Counted from the stretch's first letter, positions 28,285 to 37,908 are shown. The stretch: DNA of 64,000 nt from Burkholderia pyrrocinia (GCF_001028665.1 NZ_CP011504.1:2728001-2792000), one strand, 5' to 3'. A program made the numbers and translations. The notes: generated by a model from the sequence alone, not told the origin.

Positions 28285-28907
28285 CGAGTCGGCTGAATGC
28301 CGAGCGAAGCGGTCATGAGTACCAATTCGGCAATCGACCGAGCATCCATCTTCTTCATGATCTGACCGCGGTGCTGCTTGACGGTGATTTCGCTCAGGTG
28401 AATTTCCGTCGCGATCTGCTTGCTCATGAGTCCGCCCAGCACGAATCCCAATACCTGCTTTTCGCGGGCCGTCAGAGATTCATAGCGATTTCTCAGGTCG
28501 GCGAGTTCGTGTTCTCGAGCCAGACGTTCGCGGTCCTTTTCGATCGCGTGGGACACGGCATCGAGCATGTCCTGCTCGCGGAACGGTTTGGGTAAGAAGT
28601 CGTGCGCCCCGGCCTTCATCGCCTTGACGGACATCTCGATATCACCGTAGCCGGTCACAAAGATGACAGGCATGTTCAGACCGAGCTTCATGAACTCCTC
28701 ATGGAGTGCCAGCCCGTTCCTGGTGCGCAGACGCACGTCGAGCACGAGGCATGAAGGGACGAGTGGTCGGTGGCTGGTCACGAACGCTTCAGGCGTGTCG
28801 TAGAGCGCAGTTCGCAGCCCTACCGAGCGCAATAAGCGGCTCAGGCCGTCGCGAAACGGTTCGTCGTCGTCGACGATATGGACCATGGCTATTTCGGTGT
28901 TCCCCAT
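28281..28907 (-). CDS. FixJ/NarL-type response regulator
   Basis: Two-domain regulator of 208 residues. Receiver domain about 8-120 with acidic pocket IVDDDE, phospho-acceptor Asp57 and conserved Lys in PKPF; LuxR-type HTH about 145-205 (LTAREKQVLGFVLGGLMSKQI). Likely receives phosphate from the adjacent histidine kinase and activates transcription. The ATG at 28907 gives a normal receiver N-terminus; the longer frame to 29135 overlaps the next gene's start region. Convergent stops share TTAG at 28281-28284. Confidence 0.9.
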   Translation of the reverse strand: MGNTEIAMVHIVDDDEPFRDGLSRLLRSVGLRTALYDTPEAFVTSHRPLVPSCLVLDVRLRTRNGLALHEEFMKLGLNMPVIFVTGYGDIEMSVKAMKAGAHDFLPKPFREQDMLDAVSHAIEKDRERLAREHELADLRNRYESLTAREKQVLGFVLGGLMSKQIATEIHLSEITVKQHRGQIMKKMDARSIAELVLMTASLGIQPTR

Positions 28908-29113
28908 CTGGCGCCTATGAGTGTATAAGGCGAGCGCCGGGCTTTCCGGCGTCGCGGCGTTCATTTCAAAAAACTGCCGGTGATTTTGTTCAATAAAAAG
29001 TCGTTGGTCAAACGCATACTTGGGACGTCGACGTTGCCATGTCGCGTATGAGCGGCGGTCCGCTTCCTGGTCTGGACGTGGCGCGGCCATCTTCCAGCCG
29101 AACAGAGGTTCCG

Positions 29114-29707
29114 ATGTTGAATGACACCGACGCACTCACGACGCTGCGCGAGTCTGCTCATGACGTTGGCGCGCCGGCCGACTCATTCGATACGAAATGC
29201 CGGGCCGTGCATGCAACGGACACGAGGCGCGAAATCGGGCCATGGGCCGATCCCGCAGCGATGCCACTTGCCACCTTCACCGAATTCGAACCGTTGATCG
29301 ACGTTGAGATCCCGCCTTCCGAATCGCTCTCGAAGCTCCAGGCCTTGTGTGATGCGAGGCGTCCGTCAAGTCATATTTTCTACGCGTTCCGGCTCGATGG
29401 CGTGTTTCCGCTGATTCGTACCGAGCCTACGCATGATACAAAGTCTGCCGGGCTATATCCCCACGCCATTCGCGGCAATATTTCTGTGTGTGAGCTGACG
29501 GACGTGTCCGGCACCGTCGTCGGTCTGTGGTCGCCCGGTGTGTCCAGCGTGTTCAGTCTGCCCGGCTATCACTTTCAATTCGTCTCGCCGGGGCGTCGTG
29601 GAACCGGTCATCTCGTCGCGTGCATCTCAGGCACATTGCGACTCAGGATGGAACCACTTACCGATTTCATCTGGCACTGCCTGCGGACGCAATCGTTGCA
29701 AACCTGA
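29114..29707 (+). CDS. acetolactate-decarboxylase-like protein, N-terminally short and active-site altered
   Basis: Protein of 197 residues matching the C-terminal two-thirds of acetolactate decarboxylase: FTEFEP, then IFYAFRLDGVF, then GYHFQF and GTGHLVAC. The zinc motif HxHx10H appears as His153-Gln155-His166, so spacing is exact but the middle ligand is Gln. The position corresponding to the catalytic Arg of the Bacillus enzyme appears to be Glu104 (ungapped alignment by eye). The N-terminal domain with the DGVY-type motif is absent. It is probably not a classical decarboxylase; a binding or sensory role is possible. Divergent from the FixJ-like gene. Confidence 0.6.
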   Translation: MLNDTDALTTLRESAHDVGAPADSFDTKCRAVHATDTRREIGPWADPAAMPLATFTEFEPLIDVEIPPSESLSKLQALCDARRPSSHIFYAFRLDGVFPLIRTEPTHDTKSAGLYPHAIRGNISVCELTDVSGTVVGLWSPGVSSVFSLPGYHFQFVSPGRRGTGHLVACISGTLRLRMEPLTDFIWHCLRTQSLQT

Positions 29708-30106
29708 ATGGAAGACGGGGCAGCCATGCAATGTGACGACTTTGAGATCTGGAGACATACGCTGCGAATGTTGTTCTCCGTGAGCCAATGTGAACACAGG
29801 GTATTGGCGGCACGCGTGCAATCACCCGAACGTGGGTCGTCGGCCGGCGCGGTTCCAACGATCGTGCTCCTTGAGCAGCTTGATGCAACGACCATTTCGC
29901 TGTCGTGGCACGATGCCACGGAGTGCAACTACGAAGAGCAGAAGTGGATCGTGGGCAAGGCCGCTCGTGGAGGGCGCTGCGCGCTTTCCGGGCGACCGAT
30001 CAACCGTGGCGACAGTGTGTTTCGGCCACTCAGTCGTCGTGCCGCCAGGCCACGTAACGCACACTCGATGATTCGAGCCGACGTGATTGCGATTCACGCT
30101 GTCTGA
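29708..30106 (+). CDS. DUF3331-like protein
   Basis: Small soluble protein of 132 residues (or 126 from the ATG at 29726). Features include WRHTLRML near the start, LDATTISLSWHDATEC, and CALSGRPINRGDSVFRP followed by a basic segment. These resemble the Burkholderia-restricted DUF3331 family as I recall it. The Cys-rich, SG-containing core suggests a small zinc-ribbon-like fold, but no function is known. It starts immediately after the previous stop, so the two genes are probably cotranscribed. Confidence 0.65.
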   Translation: MEDGAAMQCDDFEIWRHTLRMLFSVSQCEHRVLAARVQSPERGSSAGAVPTIVLLEQLDATTISLSWHDATECNYEEQKWIVGKAARGGRCALSGRPINRGDSVFRPLSRRAARPRNAHSMIRADVIAIHAV

Positions 30107-30186
30107 GCGCCAGATGCTGGTCTGCGGAGCGACGGCAATACACAAGTGGCAATCCCGCGCGGTTAGTTCGACGGCTCATACCCGAG

Positions 30187-30203
30187 TATGGTGACTTCAC
30201 CAT
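30187..30203. promoter_or_regulatory. inverted repeat upstream of the AraC gene
   Basis: ATGGTGA (30188-30194) and TCACCAT (30197-30203) form a perfect 7-bp inverted repeat with a 2-nt spacer. The half-sites match those of the TetR operator at 8606 but with 2 bp more spacing. Otherwise 30107-30431 (325 bp) shows no gene; a GTG-started extension of the AraC frame from 30315 is the only coding potential. Confidence 0.35.
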
Positions 30204-30431
30204 TCGGCGCGTTACGTCCATTCGAACGTAGGCTGGTATTCCACCCGTGCCGGCTATAACTTTGAATCCGGGTGGATCCTCTGCCTGATTCACGTGGATT
30301 GAGCGGCCCTTCGCGTGTTCGCGTTGCGCTATCGTGCCTTTACTGAGCGGCGGCAGTCGATTGCGCTTGACGTGCGACTCGCGATTTCGTTGCCGAATGT
30401 GCTGGCTATCACGACGGGACGGAACAAGAGT

Positions 30432-31034
30432 ATGTCGACCAATGGTGGCATCGCAAGAAGTGACATCATGGCGGATGAGCCGCCGAGCCGGACCAATGAA
30501 GAGGCGGTGACTCGCCTGTTGAGTGAGATTCTCGTCTTCGTGCTCGATGACCGGCGGAACGGGAGCGAAGACCTGACTCGCCATCTTGTGCTGGCGCTAC
30601 GCGAACATGTGATCCGCACTTACGGTCGTGCTCGAGATTCGCGGCCGCCGCGCGGCGCGCTGGCACCGTGGCAGTTGAGACGGGCGCAGGACTATATGAG
30701 TACGCACTTGAACGAGGATATTTGTGTGGGACATGTCGCCGCACAGTGCGATCTCTCGGTCAATCATTTCGTCCGGGCGTTTCGCGAATCGGTAGGTACG
30801 ACGCCGCATCGCTGGCTTATGTCGCAACGCCTGGCGGCAGCCATGGCGCTTATGCGTGACGCTCGCAATTCCATCGCCGAGATTGCAGGGACTTGTGGCT
30901 TTGCCGATCAGAGTCACTTCACACGTGTGTTCTCGGCGAGATTCGGCATGCCACCGGGACAATGGCGACGCGTCTGCCTCGAGACTGTATCCGCGACAAC
31001 CACGGAAACTGCAGGCACACGCCCGGATGACTAG
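30432..31034 (+). CDS. AraC-family transcriptional regulator
   Basis: Regulator of about 200 residues. The C-terminal half carries two HTH motifs (DICVGHVAAQCDLSVNHFVRAF, split here around residue 100, then IAEIAGTCGFADQSHFTRVF), typical of AraC. The N-terminal portion is short and lacks the usual cupin effector domain, so it may respond to another signal or act constitutively. ATG 30432 preferred; GTG 30315 would add 39 residues. Confidence 0.83.
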   Translation: MSTNGGIARSDIMADEPPSRTNEEAVTRLLSEILVFVLDDRRNGSEDLTRHLVLALREHVIRTYGRARDSRPPRGALAPWQLRRAQDYMSTHLNEDICVGHVAAQCDLSVNHFVRAFRESVGTTPHRWLMSQRLAAAMALMRDARNSIAEIAGTCGFADQSHFTRVFSARFGMPPGQWRRVCLETVSATTTETAGTRPDD

Positions 31035-31072
31035 GCACGGCGGGTAGCTCCGTTCGGCGAGAGGTCCTTGTC

Positions 31073-31444
31073 TTGCGCACTGGAAAGACGATTTGTATCG
31101 TTGACGACGACGAGGCTGTTCGGCTTGCTTTGTCGAGTTTTTTGCGTTCGTCGGGGTGGCGAGTGGATACGTTTGATTCGGCTCGGTCGCTTCTCGACTG
31201 CGCCAGCGTTCGCGAAATCGCGTTTTTGATAGCAGATGTCTGCATGCCTGGGATGTCTGGCATTGAGTTACATCGTGAACTTCTGACCGGCGGGTACGCA
31301 CCGCCAGTCATCTTCATCACGGCCTATGCGACGGCCGAGATGGCCCGGCGAGCAGTCGACGCCGGTGGTCTTGCATTGCTGCAGAAACCGTTCGATCTCG
31401 CACTGCTCTCAGGATGGCTGAAGTATGTGCTGGAGTCCATATGA
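31073..31444 (+). CDS. receiver-only response regulator
   Basis: Single receiver domain of 123 residues: acidic pocket IVDDDE, phospho-acceptor Asp55 (ADVCMPGMSG) and Lys in LLQKPF. No output domain, so it may act as a phosphate sink or relay. Probable TTG start after a GAGAGG site. Resembles the FixJ receiver at 28281. Likely part of the signalling cluster with the giant kinase. Confidence 0.87.
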   Translation: MRTGKTICIVDDDEAVRLALSSFLRSSGWRVDTFDSARSLLDCASVREIAFLIADVCMPGMSGIELHRELLTGGYAPPVIFITAYATAEMARRAVDAGGLALLQKPFDLALLSGWLKYVLESI

Positions 31445-31572
31445 ATATTGCGAGCGCCATAACGCGGTCTGCCGGTCGTAAGCCGGGAAGGGGGGCGCCA
31501 TGCATTTCGTTCAAAGTGTGCTGATCTGATCCAAGACGGAAGCGCGGCATCGAACGATACTTGGTCGTGTAC

Positions 31573-32709
31573 ATGCAACTGGCGGAGGCAATCTTGCGTT
31601 CGATCGTGTTCTTTTACAGATCCCTTTGCGGTGCCGGCGTGCTATTCGCCGCGCTGGCGGCTTCGGCGGGTGCGCCCGATGATCCGTCGCGTACGGTTGC
31701 CGCGCAGCTCGAGACAGTCAGGACGTCTTCGCAGATGCCATGGAACGCCGTCGCGGTCGACTCGCGAAGCCGCATCATCGTAAGCGCCCCCATTTGGGCA
31801 GGCAATATTGGGCCGGCCGTCGCCGTGGCCGAGCCGGACGGCGCGCTCATTCCCTGGCCATCGCGCGAATGGAACAGTTGGCGACCCGGGGCTGATGCAA
31901 CGCACACATTCGTGAGTGTCAATGCGCTACACGTGGATGCAGATGGTTCCTTCTGGGTGGTCGATACCGGCGCACCATTGTTCGGCGGTGCGATTGTTCC
32001 CGGCGGCGCGAAGGTTGTTCATGTCGACGCGAATGATGACAAGGTGCTCAGGATCTATCCGATCCCTGCTGCGGCTCTGCGTGCGAATTCATATGTGGAC
32101 GACATCCGGCTCAACGGTCGGCGCGCGTATCTTACGGACGCAGGAGCGGGCGCACTTATGGTGCTCAATCTCGACAGTGGGGCGGTGAGACGCCGCTTTG
32201 ATGATGAGCACTTTACGAAGGCGCGCCCTGAAGATCTCATCGTCGTGAACGGCAAAGTTCTGAGCGCGCCGGATGGCGCGCCGCTGCATGTCAATGCCGA
32301 CGACCTCGAACTTAGCGTGGACGGCCGATACTTCTATTTCGCACCGCTCTCGGGCCCGATGTATCGGATCGAAACGCGCTATCTGGATGACGAAACGCTT
32401 GCCGACGCACAGCTTGCCCAGCATGTCGTCAAATGGTTCGATCTTCCGGCCGTGGGCGGAACGGCGATGGCACGGGACGGCACGCTGTACTACACGCAGC
32501 TCGATGAGAACGCGCTAATGCGTCGCAGTCCTGACGGGTCGGTTGCGTTGGTCGCACGTGACAGCCGCCTTCGCTGGGTCGATGCGCCGTTTCTCGACGG
32601 CAAAGGGAATATCTATCTGCCCGCAGCGCAACTTGATGGTGCGGCGGTGTTCAATAACGGCCGGTCCACCATGAAGATGCCGATTCATCTCTACAAGCTA
32701 AAGCTGTGA
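31573..32709 (+). CDS. exported royal-jelly/yellow-family (MRJP-like) protein
   Basis: Protein of about 378 residues with an N-terminal signal peptide (hydrophobic stretch ending ALAASAGA) and a six-bladed beta-propeller of the MRJP/yellow family. Typical are WNAVAVDSRSRIIVSAP, ALHVDADGSFWVVDTG and SYVDDIRLNGRRAYLTD. Bacterial members are often annotated as gluconolactonase- or dopachrome-related, but the activity is unproven. A TTG at 31561 would add four residues. Confidence 0.8.
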   Translation: MQLAEAILRSIVFFYRSLCGAGVLFAALAASAGAPDDPSRTVAAQLETVRTSSQMPWNAVAVDSRSRIIVSAPIWAGNIGPAVAVAEPDGALIPWPSREWNSWRPGADATHTFVSVNALHVDADGSFWVVDTGAPLFGGAIVPGGAKVVHVDANDDKVLRIYPIPAAALRANSYVDDIRLNGRRAYLTDAGAGALMVLNLDSGAVRRRFDDEHFTKARPEDLIVVNGKVLSAPDGAPLHVNADDLELSVDGRYFYFAPLSGPMYRIETRYLDDETLADAQLAQHVVKWFDLPAVGGTAMARDGTLYYTQLDENALMRRSPDGSVALVARDSRLRWVDAPFLDGKGNIYLPAAQLDGAAVFNNGRSTMKMPIHLYKLKL

Positions 32710-32776
32710 GATCTGTATGGCGTCGACGTCGAGGATCAGTCGACCAGAGTTTTAGTTCGTCAATTCGGGAGCACCC

Positions 32777-33544
32777 ATGAGCACAATCCGTCTCGGTCAC
32801 ATTGACCTGAGCTTTCACGCTGCAAGCGCTGCCGTTGTGCAGCGCCTGCTCGAACGTGCGGGACACAGGGTGATTACTTCCGCCGAGCCGCACGAGGCGA
32901 TGTTTCGAGGTTATGGCGAAAGCCGTGTGGACATGCTGGTATCCGCATGGCTGCCGGACAGTCATGGCGATTATCTGCGGCCATACGCTGCAGATACCTA
33001 TTCCCTTGGGGTACTCTATGAGCCGTATTGCATATGGGGTGTACCGGATTACGTGCCGGAAGACGAGGTTGCCGAGATTCGAGACCTGAAGCGACCTGAA
33101 GTCGTCAGGCGTATGGAGAAACAGATACGCGGCATCAATCCGGGTGCCGGTATCAGCAGGTTCTCGCGGGAGATTGTGCACCGCTACCAACTTGATGCAG
33201 ACGGCTACCAGTTCCAAACTGGCGACGAAGAAGCGTGCTATCGGCGCTTCGAGGACGCCGTGGAGCGCCGTGCTTGGGTAGTTTTGCCGCTTTGGCGGCC
33301 GCAGTTCTTGCATGCAAGATATCGCATTCGCGAGCTGCGCGATCCGCTCGGGCTCCTGCGCGGCGCGGATCGCGCGACACTGATTGCTCACCGCGGTTGT
33401 GTAGAACGGCTCAGCTCTGAATTGCTCGGCACGCTTGCATCGCTAACGCTCGGCAACGAGGCAGTCAGCCAGCTCGACTACCTCGTCTGCCGAGAAGGCA
33501 AGACGCCCCTCGAGGCAGCCGATGTTTGGCTTCGCGCCACCTGA
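32777..33544 (+). CDS. OpuAC-like (glycine-betaine-binding) domain protein without signal peptide
   Basis: Protein of 255 residues with the fold of substrate-binding proteins of proline/betaine ABC uptake systems (LVSAWLPDSHGDY near residue 55; LVCREGKTPLEAADVWL at the end). It begins directly with the first beta strand (IRLGHIDLSF), with no signal peptide or lipobox, and no ABC permease or ATPase is nearby. It is therefore likely cytoplasmic, as a sensor, buffer or enzyme-like protein. Aromatic residues suited to binding quaternary amines are present. Confidence 0.75.
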   Translation: MSTIRLGHIDLSFHAASAAVVQRLLERAGHRVITSAEPHEAMFRGYGESRVDMLVSAWLPDSHGDYLRPYAADTYSLGVLYEPYCIWGVPDYVPEDEVAEIRDLKRPEVVRRMEKQIRGINPGAGISRFSREIVHRYQLDADGYQFQTGDEEACYRRFEDAVERRAWVVLPLWRPQFLHARYRIRELRDPLGLLRGADRATLIAHRGCVERLSSELLGTLASLTLGNEAVSQLDYLVCREGKTPLEAADVWLRAT

Positions 33545-33668
33545 GTGCCGCTGTTGAATGATCCGTTTGCGGGATGATTTGGGAGATCGTGGAGGTGGGC
33601 TGGCGCCTGGTCGAGCTGGTGCAAACGGGGCGATCCCGGTACTGGAGTGAATGGGGCGCCGCGGAGCC

Positions 33669-34151
33669 ATGAAGGAGGGCGCGTAAGCGTTGGCGTCGGC
33701 CACCGTGTTGATCCGGCTTGATCCGGCGCAATCGCATCTCCTTGACTAATCGGTCCTGCAGCGTCAGGTGTGCACGCTCGACACGCCCTTTGGCCGAACT
33801 GCTGTTCGCGCAGAACGTGTCGATGTTCAGCTCGTACATCGCCCGGCCGAATTGCGTGACGCTGCTGCCTGATTTACCCGCGTTCGGGCTGCGAAACACG
33901 CTGTACTTGTCGCTGTAGAACGCCACCGGCTTGCCGTAGCGCTCCAGATATGCCCGCGTTGCCTCGAAGTAGCTGAAAGTGGACTCTGTCTGCGTGAAGT
34001 GCAGCATCATCAGTCGGCTCGTCGCGTCGTCCACGTACACCAGCAACGTGCAGGCTGGCGCCCGCTCCTCGAACCACCGATGATCTCTACCGTCGATCTG
34101 CACCAGTTCACCCAGGCAAGCACGCCGCGCCCGCGGCTGGTAAACCTTCTC
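33669..34151 (-). pseudogene. ISNCY-type transposase remnant (left end of island)
   Basis: Internal fragment of a DDE transposase, about 88 % alike by eye to the copy at 50689. It retains ACLGELVQIDG, FYSDK and KGRVERAHL, but lacks about 150 N-terminal residues and the C-terminus. A 10-bp tandem duplication (TTGATCCGGC at 33708-33717 and 33718-33727), absent from the other copy, shifts the frame. The region 33545-33668 to its left holds only a doubtful 32-codon frame. The region 34152-34473 to its right shows no gene or clear promoter. Confidence 0.8.
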
Positions 34152-34473
34152 ATGTACCACATCTACATCATCCATAAGAACATTGGAGGAAACCCTGATT
34201 CGTCGCGACGAACCGGGATTGAGATCTCAACCTCCTGTCAGGATTGCCAGCTTGCTCACATCCGTGGCCAGGCATGTAATTCGACCGCAGCGGCTGGCTA
34301 AGCGTGATACGGACGACGACGCATCCCCACGCATGAAATTGGCGTATTCAATCCCGCTTTTCAAAGCCTCTCTGAAGCTCGACTTAGCGACTCGGCCATT
34401 GCTGCATCAATCAGGACCGTGATCTCGCGGATCGCTGAAATCGATGTGCTTCCGGATGCCCTGGAGCCCCAAC

Positions 34474-35670
34474 ATGCACGACACAACGCATCGCTATGAC
34501 GTCATCGTTGTCGGTGGAGGGCCCATGGGCCTATCGACCGCCTACCATCTCGGCAAGCGCAAGGCCAGGACGCTGGTGCTCGAGCAGTTCACCTTCGTGA
34601 ACCAGCTTGGCAGCTCGGCTGGCGTGTCGCGCCAGTTCCGCATTCCCTATCCCGACGCCTACATGGTCAAGCTGGTCAAGCAGTCGATCCCCTATTGGGA
34701 CGAGTTGCAAGGCTTGACGCCGCTGCCGCTCATGGACACGGTCGGCACCTTGTGGTTCGGCGATCCGTCAGTCAAGTCGACAGAGGGCAATATCCCCGCC
34801 GCCGAGCAAGCGCTGAAGGCCGAAGGGGTTGCCTATGAAACGCTGGATGCGCGCGAATTGGAGAGGCGTTTTCACTTTCGCAATCTGCCGTCGACGTATA
34901 CGGGACTATTTCAGGCCCAGGGCGCCAGCATCGATCTCGCGGCCACGCAGCGGACGCTGCTCGACTGGAATCAGCGCTCCCCCTTCGTGCAGCTGTTGCA
35001 GGAGGCGCCGGTCATCGGCATCGAGCGTCGGCAGGGCCTATTTGAAGTGAAGACTCCGCTTGGGACCTTCAGTGCCGAAAAGCTGGTGCTGACGCCGGGC
35101 CCCTATGCCGACGACGTGTTCAAGCTGCTGGGGTTCCGTATCGCGGCGACCTACTGGAATATGGCCTCGGCCTACTACCGCAAGACTCGGCCGGATATCC
35201 AGTACCCCACCTGGTTCGTTTTCCAGAACCCGGTGGGCGACAACGGCAATCAGTTCTACGGCTTCCCGGAGGTAGCCTGGAATTACCCAGGCTATATCCG
35301 TGTCGCCTCCGATTTCGTCCTCGCGCCGCTGACGTCCCCCGATCAGCGCACGCCCATTCCGAATCCTCAGGAGCTCGCGTTCACGGCCGAGTGGGTCGGC
35401 GAGCATATGGATGGTCTCGAGCCGGTTCCGCGCTTCACGTCGACCTGCCTCGTTGCACTCAGCAAGATTGCGAACAAGGAATTGCTGATCGACTTCGCGC
35501 CCGACTATGTGCAGAACCACCGCGACATCGTCATCTATGCGACCGGCTGGGCCGGAAAGTTCGTTCCGCTGCTAGGCGAAATTCTTTGCCAGTTGACCCT
35601 GGACGGTCATACCCCATTCGACATCTCGCACTTCTCCACCGGCAGCCGCTATTTCAACAAGCTGGCCTGA
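34474..35670 (+). CDS. FAD-dependent oxidase, N-methyltryptophan/sarcosine-oxidase type
   Basis: Flavoprotein of 398 residues. FAD motif VVGGGPMGLSTAYHL near residue 12, GVSRQFR near 50, and a conserved Cys in RFTSTCLVAL matching the covalent flavin cysteine of MSOX/MTOX, followed by the GWAGKFVPLLGE segment. Family members oxidise N-methyl or secondary amino acids to imines or aldehydes with O2, giving H2O2. First gene of the quinoprotein-like operon, 33 bp before the next gene. The specific substrate is unknown. ATG 34474 begins the conserved region; 34444 is possible. Confidence 0.82.
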   Translation: MHDTTHRYDVIVVGGGPMGLSTAYHLGKRKARTLVLEQFTFVNQLGSSAGVSRQFRIPYPDAYMVKLVKQSIPYWDELQGLTPLPLMDTVGTLWFGDPSVKSTEGNIPAAEQALKAEGVAYETLDARELERRFHFRNLPSTYTGLFQAQGASIDLAATQRTLLDWNQRSPFVQLLQEAPVIGIERRQGLFEVKTPLGTFSAEKLVLTPGPYADDVFKLLGFRIAATYWNMASAYYRKTRPDIQYPTWFVFQNPVGDNGNQFYGFPEVAWNYPGYIRVASDFVLAPLTSPDQRTPIPNPQELAFTAEWVGEHMDGLEPVPRFTSTCLVALSKIANKELLIDFAPDYVQNHRDIVIYATGWAGKFVPLLGEILCQLTLDGHTPFDISHFSTGSRYFNKLA

Positions 35671-35703
35671 GCGCAGGCCGGGCATCTACGGGAGCAGGAC
35701 ACC

Positions 35704-37695
35704 ATGGCAAGCAAGACCTATTCGATCTTCGGGTGCGGTGCCGCCGGTCTATACACGGCCTGGCGACTGTTGAATGGCCGGACGCGAGCGGGGGGCGATC
35801 CGCATCGGCAGTTGCAGCAGGGCGACGTCCTGGAACTCTTCGACTGGGGCAAGTACGATTTTTCGAAGGAATTTCGGGGCACCCGTGCACCCGGTGCCCG
35901 GGTCTGCACCTGGCACTACCAGAACAATCCCGACCATTCGTACCTCGAGTTGGGCGGCATGCGCTATTCGCAATGGAACGGCAAAAACGACGGTAAAGCG
36001 CAGGGCCACCGGCTGGTCACGACGGTGATCGCCAAGCTCGGGCTCGACCGCTATGCCGTGCCTTTCAACGAATCGAGCAATCCCCTCTACTACCTGCGCG
36101 CCAGGAATCTCTATCAAAACGATATTTCTTCGCGCACGCCGGCGCCGTACGCGGCCAACAACTTTGGTGCCGCGACCACGCCCGACCAGGGCTTCGCCGT
36201 CGTCGAAGCGTTGTCGGTCACGAGCACCAGTGGTCCGAGCACACGCAAGCAGTGGGACGCGTTTTATCAGCATGGCCGCATCACGGCCGAACTGCCGTCG
36301 AGCTCCATCTTCCAGAAAGGCGATTTGCTCAAGGACATCGGCTATTGGAACCTGATGTACGACCAGCTCGGCTCGGAAGGCTATCAGTACGCCGCGGACG
36401 GCAACGGATACTCGTCCAACGTGATCAACTGGAATGCCGCGGTCGCCTTCGAGTCGAACAACGAATTCACGCCGGGCAATCAGTACATGACGCTGACGAC
36501 CGGCTACTCGGGCATGTTTCACGCATTGTTTGCGGCCATTGAGCAGTTGGCGAGGCAGCGAGGCGTCACGCTTCAGTACTACCCGAACCAGCGGCTGCGC
36601 TCCATCCATGTCGAGGACGGCGTCGTCCATTACACGATCGCGAAGCGGGAAGATCCCTACCGGGAGGCTGCCCGTCAGACCACGTCGGCCGCCTGGCTGG
36701 CCATGCCGCGCGCGGCGCTCGAACAGGTTGCCCAGGGCTCCCGCTATGACGATCGGGGCGGACTGGACGTCCTGAACGACCAGAAGGTCAAGCTCTATCT
36801 CGAGTCGGCCATCATGCAACCGTCTTACAAGGTCGGCATGTTCTTCGAGAATGAATGGTGGTTGGACCCGGTTACGCCCTATCCGCCAAAGATCAACGGC
36901 TATGAAGTAACGGATGCCGTGATCGCGTCGCTCAAGGAGCAGGACTTTCCGCCCGTGTTCGTGCAGGCGATGTCCGGTTCGGACACGATCCTGAATGTCC
37001 AGTTCGCGAGCGCCGACGAGCTGGTCAAGGCTGTGGAAGAAGCTGCCGACGAGCGGATGACCGTCAAGCAGGAAACGTTGCTGCTCGCCGTCGCAAAGCG
37101 CAACACCATGGGACCGAGCGTGACCGACACGCCGATCCGCATGGTGGTCTACTTCGGCAATAACGCGGCTGACAAGAATACAAAGCCGGTCTACGGCCTG
37201 CTGGCTTCCTACGACGACGAAACCTTCACGACGTTCTGGCGCGAGCTGGAGCTCGGGCCGAACGAAGAGCGGCATGTGCCGATCGCCGACGATATCCAAC
37301 CCCTGATCGGGCCGCGCAAGGTGCCCGACAGAATGGTCAAGATGCTGCGAAAGCAGCTGGCGGAATTGCACTTTGGGCCGAACTCGGACTTTGCGGACGT
37401 GCCCGAGCCGCTCGAGGCGGCCTATGTCGACTGGTCGCTGCCGCCGTTCCGTGCGGGCTACCATGCGTGGGCTGCGCACTACGACGTTGCCGACGTCCAG
37501 CAAAAAATACGCAAGCCGTCGCAGCTGATTGACGGCAAGGATGCGCCCGTCTTTATCGTAGGGGAATGCTACTCAAACGATCAGGCTTGGGTGGAAGGCG
37601 CCTATTGCACGGCGGAATCGGTGCTCAACGATTTCTTCGACATCGAGCCGTTGATCGATGATTCCGAATACCCGTTCATCTGCCGGCCAATCTGA
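35704..37695 (+). CDS. flavin amine oxidase, L-amino-acid-oxidase-like
   Basis: FAD enzyme of 663 residues. GxGxxG at 10-15 (FGCGAAG), LAAO/MAO signature GGMRY at 84-88, and the C-terminal flavin motif around ECYSNDQAWVEGAY (about 625-640). It is longer than VioA/RebO (about 420-470) and nearer the size of L-lysine or L-glutamate oxidases. It probably converts an L-amino acid to the imino acid with H2O2 release. The next gene encodes a VioB-type ferritin-like protein, the class that couples imines made by VioA/RebO-type oxidases, so the pair may act in series (inference). Confidence 0.8.
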   Translation: MASKTYSIFGCGAAGLYTAWRLLNGRTRAGGDPHRQLQQGDVLELFDWGKYDFSKEFRGTRAPGARVCTWHYQNNPDHSYLELGGMRYSQWNGKNDGKAQGHRLVTTVIAKLGLDRYAVPFNESSNPLYYLRARNLYQNDISSRTPAPYAANNFGAATTPDQGFAVVEALSVTSTSGPSTRKQWDAFYQHGRITAELPSSSIFQKGDLLKDIGYWNLMYDQLGSEGYQYAADGNGYSSNVINWNAAVAFESNNEFTPGNQYMTLTTGYSGMFHALFAAIEQLARQRGVTLQYYPNQRLRSIHVEDGVVHYTIAKREDPYREAARQTTSAAWLAMPRAALEQVAQGSRYDDRGGLDVLNDQKVKLYLESAIMQPSYKVGMFFENEWWLDPVTPYPPKINGYEVTDAVIASLKEQDFPPVFVQAMSGSDTILNVQFASADELVKAVEEAADERMTVKQETLLLAVAKRNTMGPSVTDTPIRMVVYFGNNAADKNTKPVYGLLASYDDETFTTFWRELELGPNEERHVPIADDIQPLIGPRKVPDRMVKMLRKQLAELHFGPNSDFADVPEPLEAAYVDWSLPPFRAGYHAWAAHYDVADVQQKIRKPSQLIDGKDAPVFIVGECYSNDQAWVEGAYCTAESVLNDFFDIEPLIDDSEYPFICRPI

Positions 37696-37908
37696 TTGTT
37701 CGGCGCATGCGGTCGCAGTCAAACGTGCCGCGGATCTCTACGGAGAGCCGGAGCCGAGAAAGACGAGCGGGAGGGGCGGTGACGCGCCCGCTCGAACGAC
37801 CGCGCGGCTAGTCGAAAGACGTTTGGCGCGCATCAATACCGAAGTACCAGCCATTCCCTGTAGTTCTGCACGACCCTCTTTTTCAGACGCAGGTAATAAG
37901 GAGCGGCA
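37696..37908. other. 213-bp gap inside the operon with a hairpin
   Basis: No coding frame is convincing. CGAGCGGG (37764-37771) pairs perfectly with CCCGCTCG (37787-37794). This may be an attenuator or mRNA-processing hairpin separating the two flavin oxidase genes from the quinoprotein genes; no T-run follows. Confidence 0.4.

Noticed and set aside
33574..33672. 32-codon plus-strand frame with several Trp codons
   Set aside because: Too short, no clear ribosome site, adjacent to a decayed transposase.
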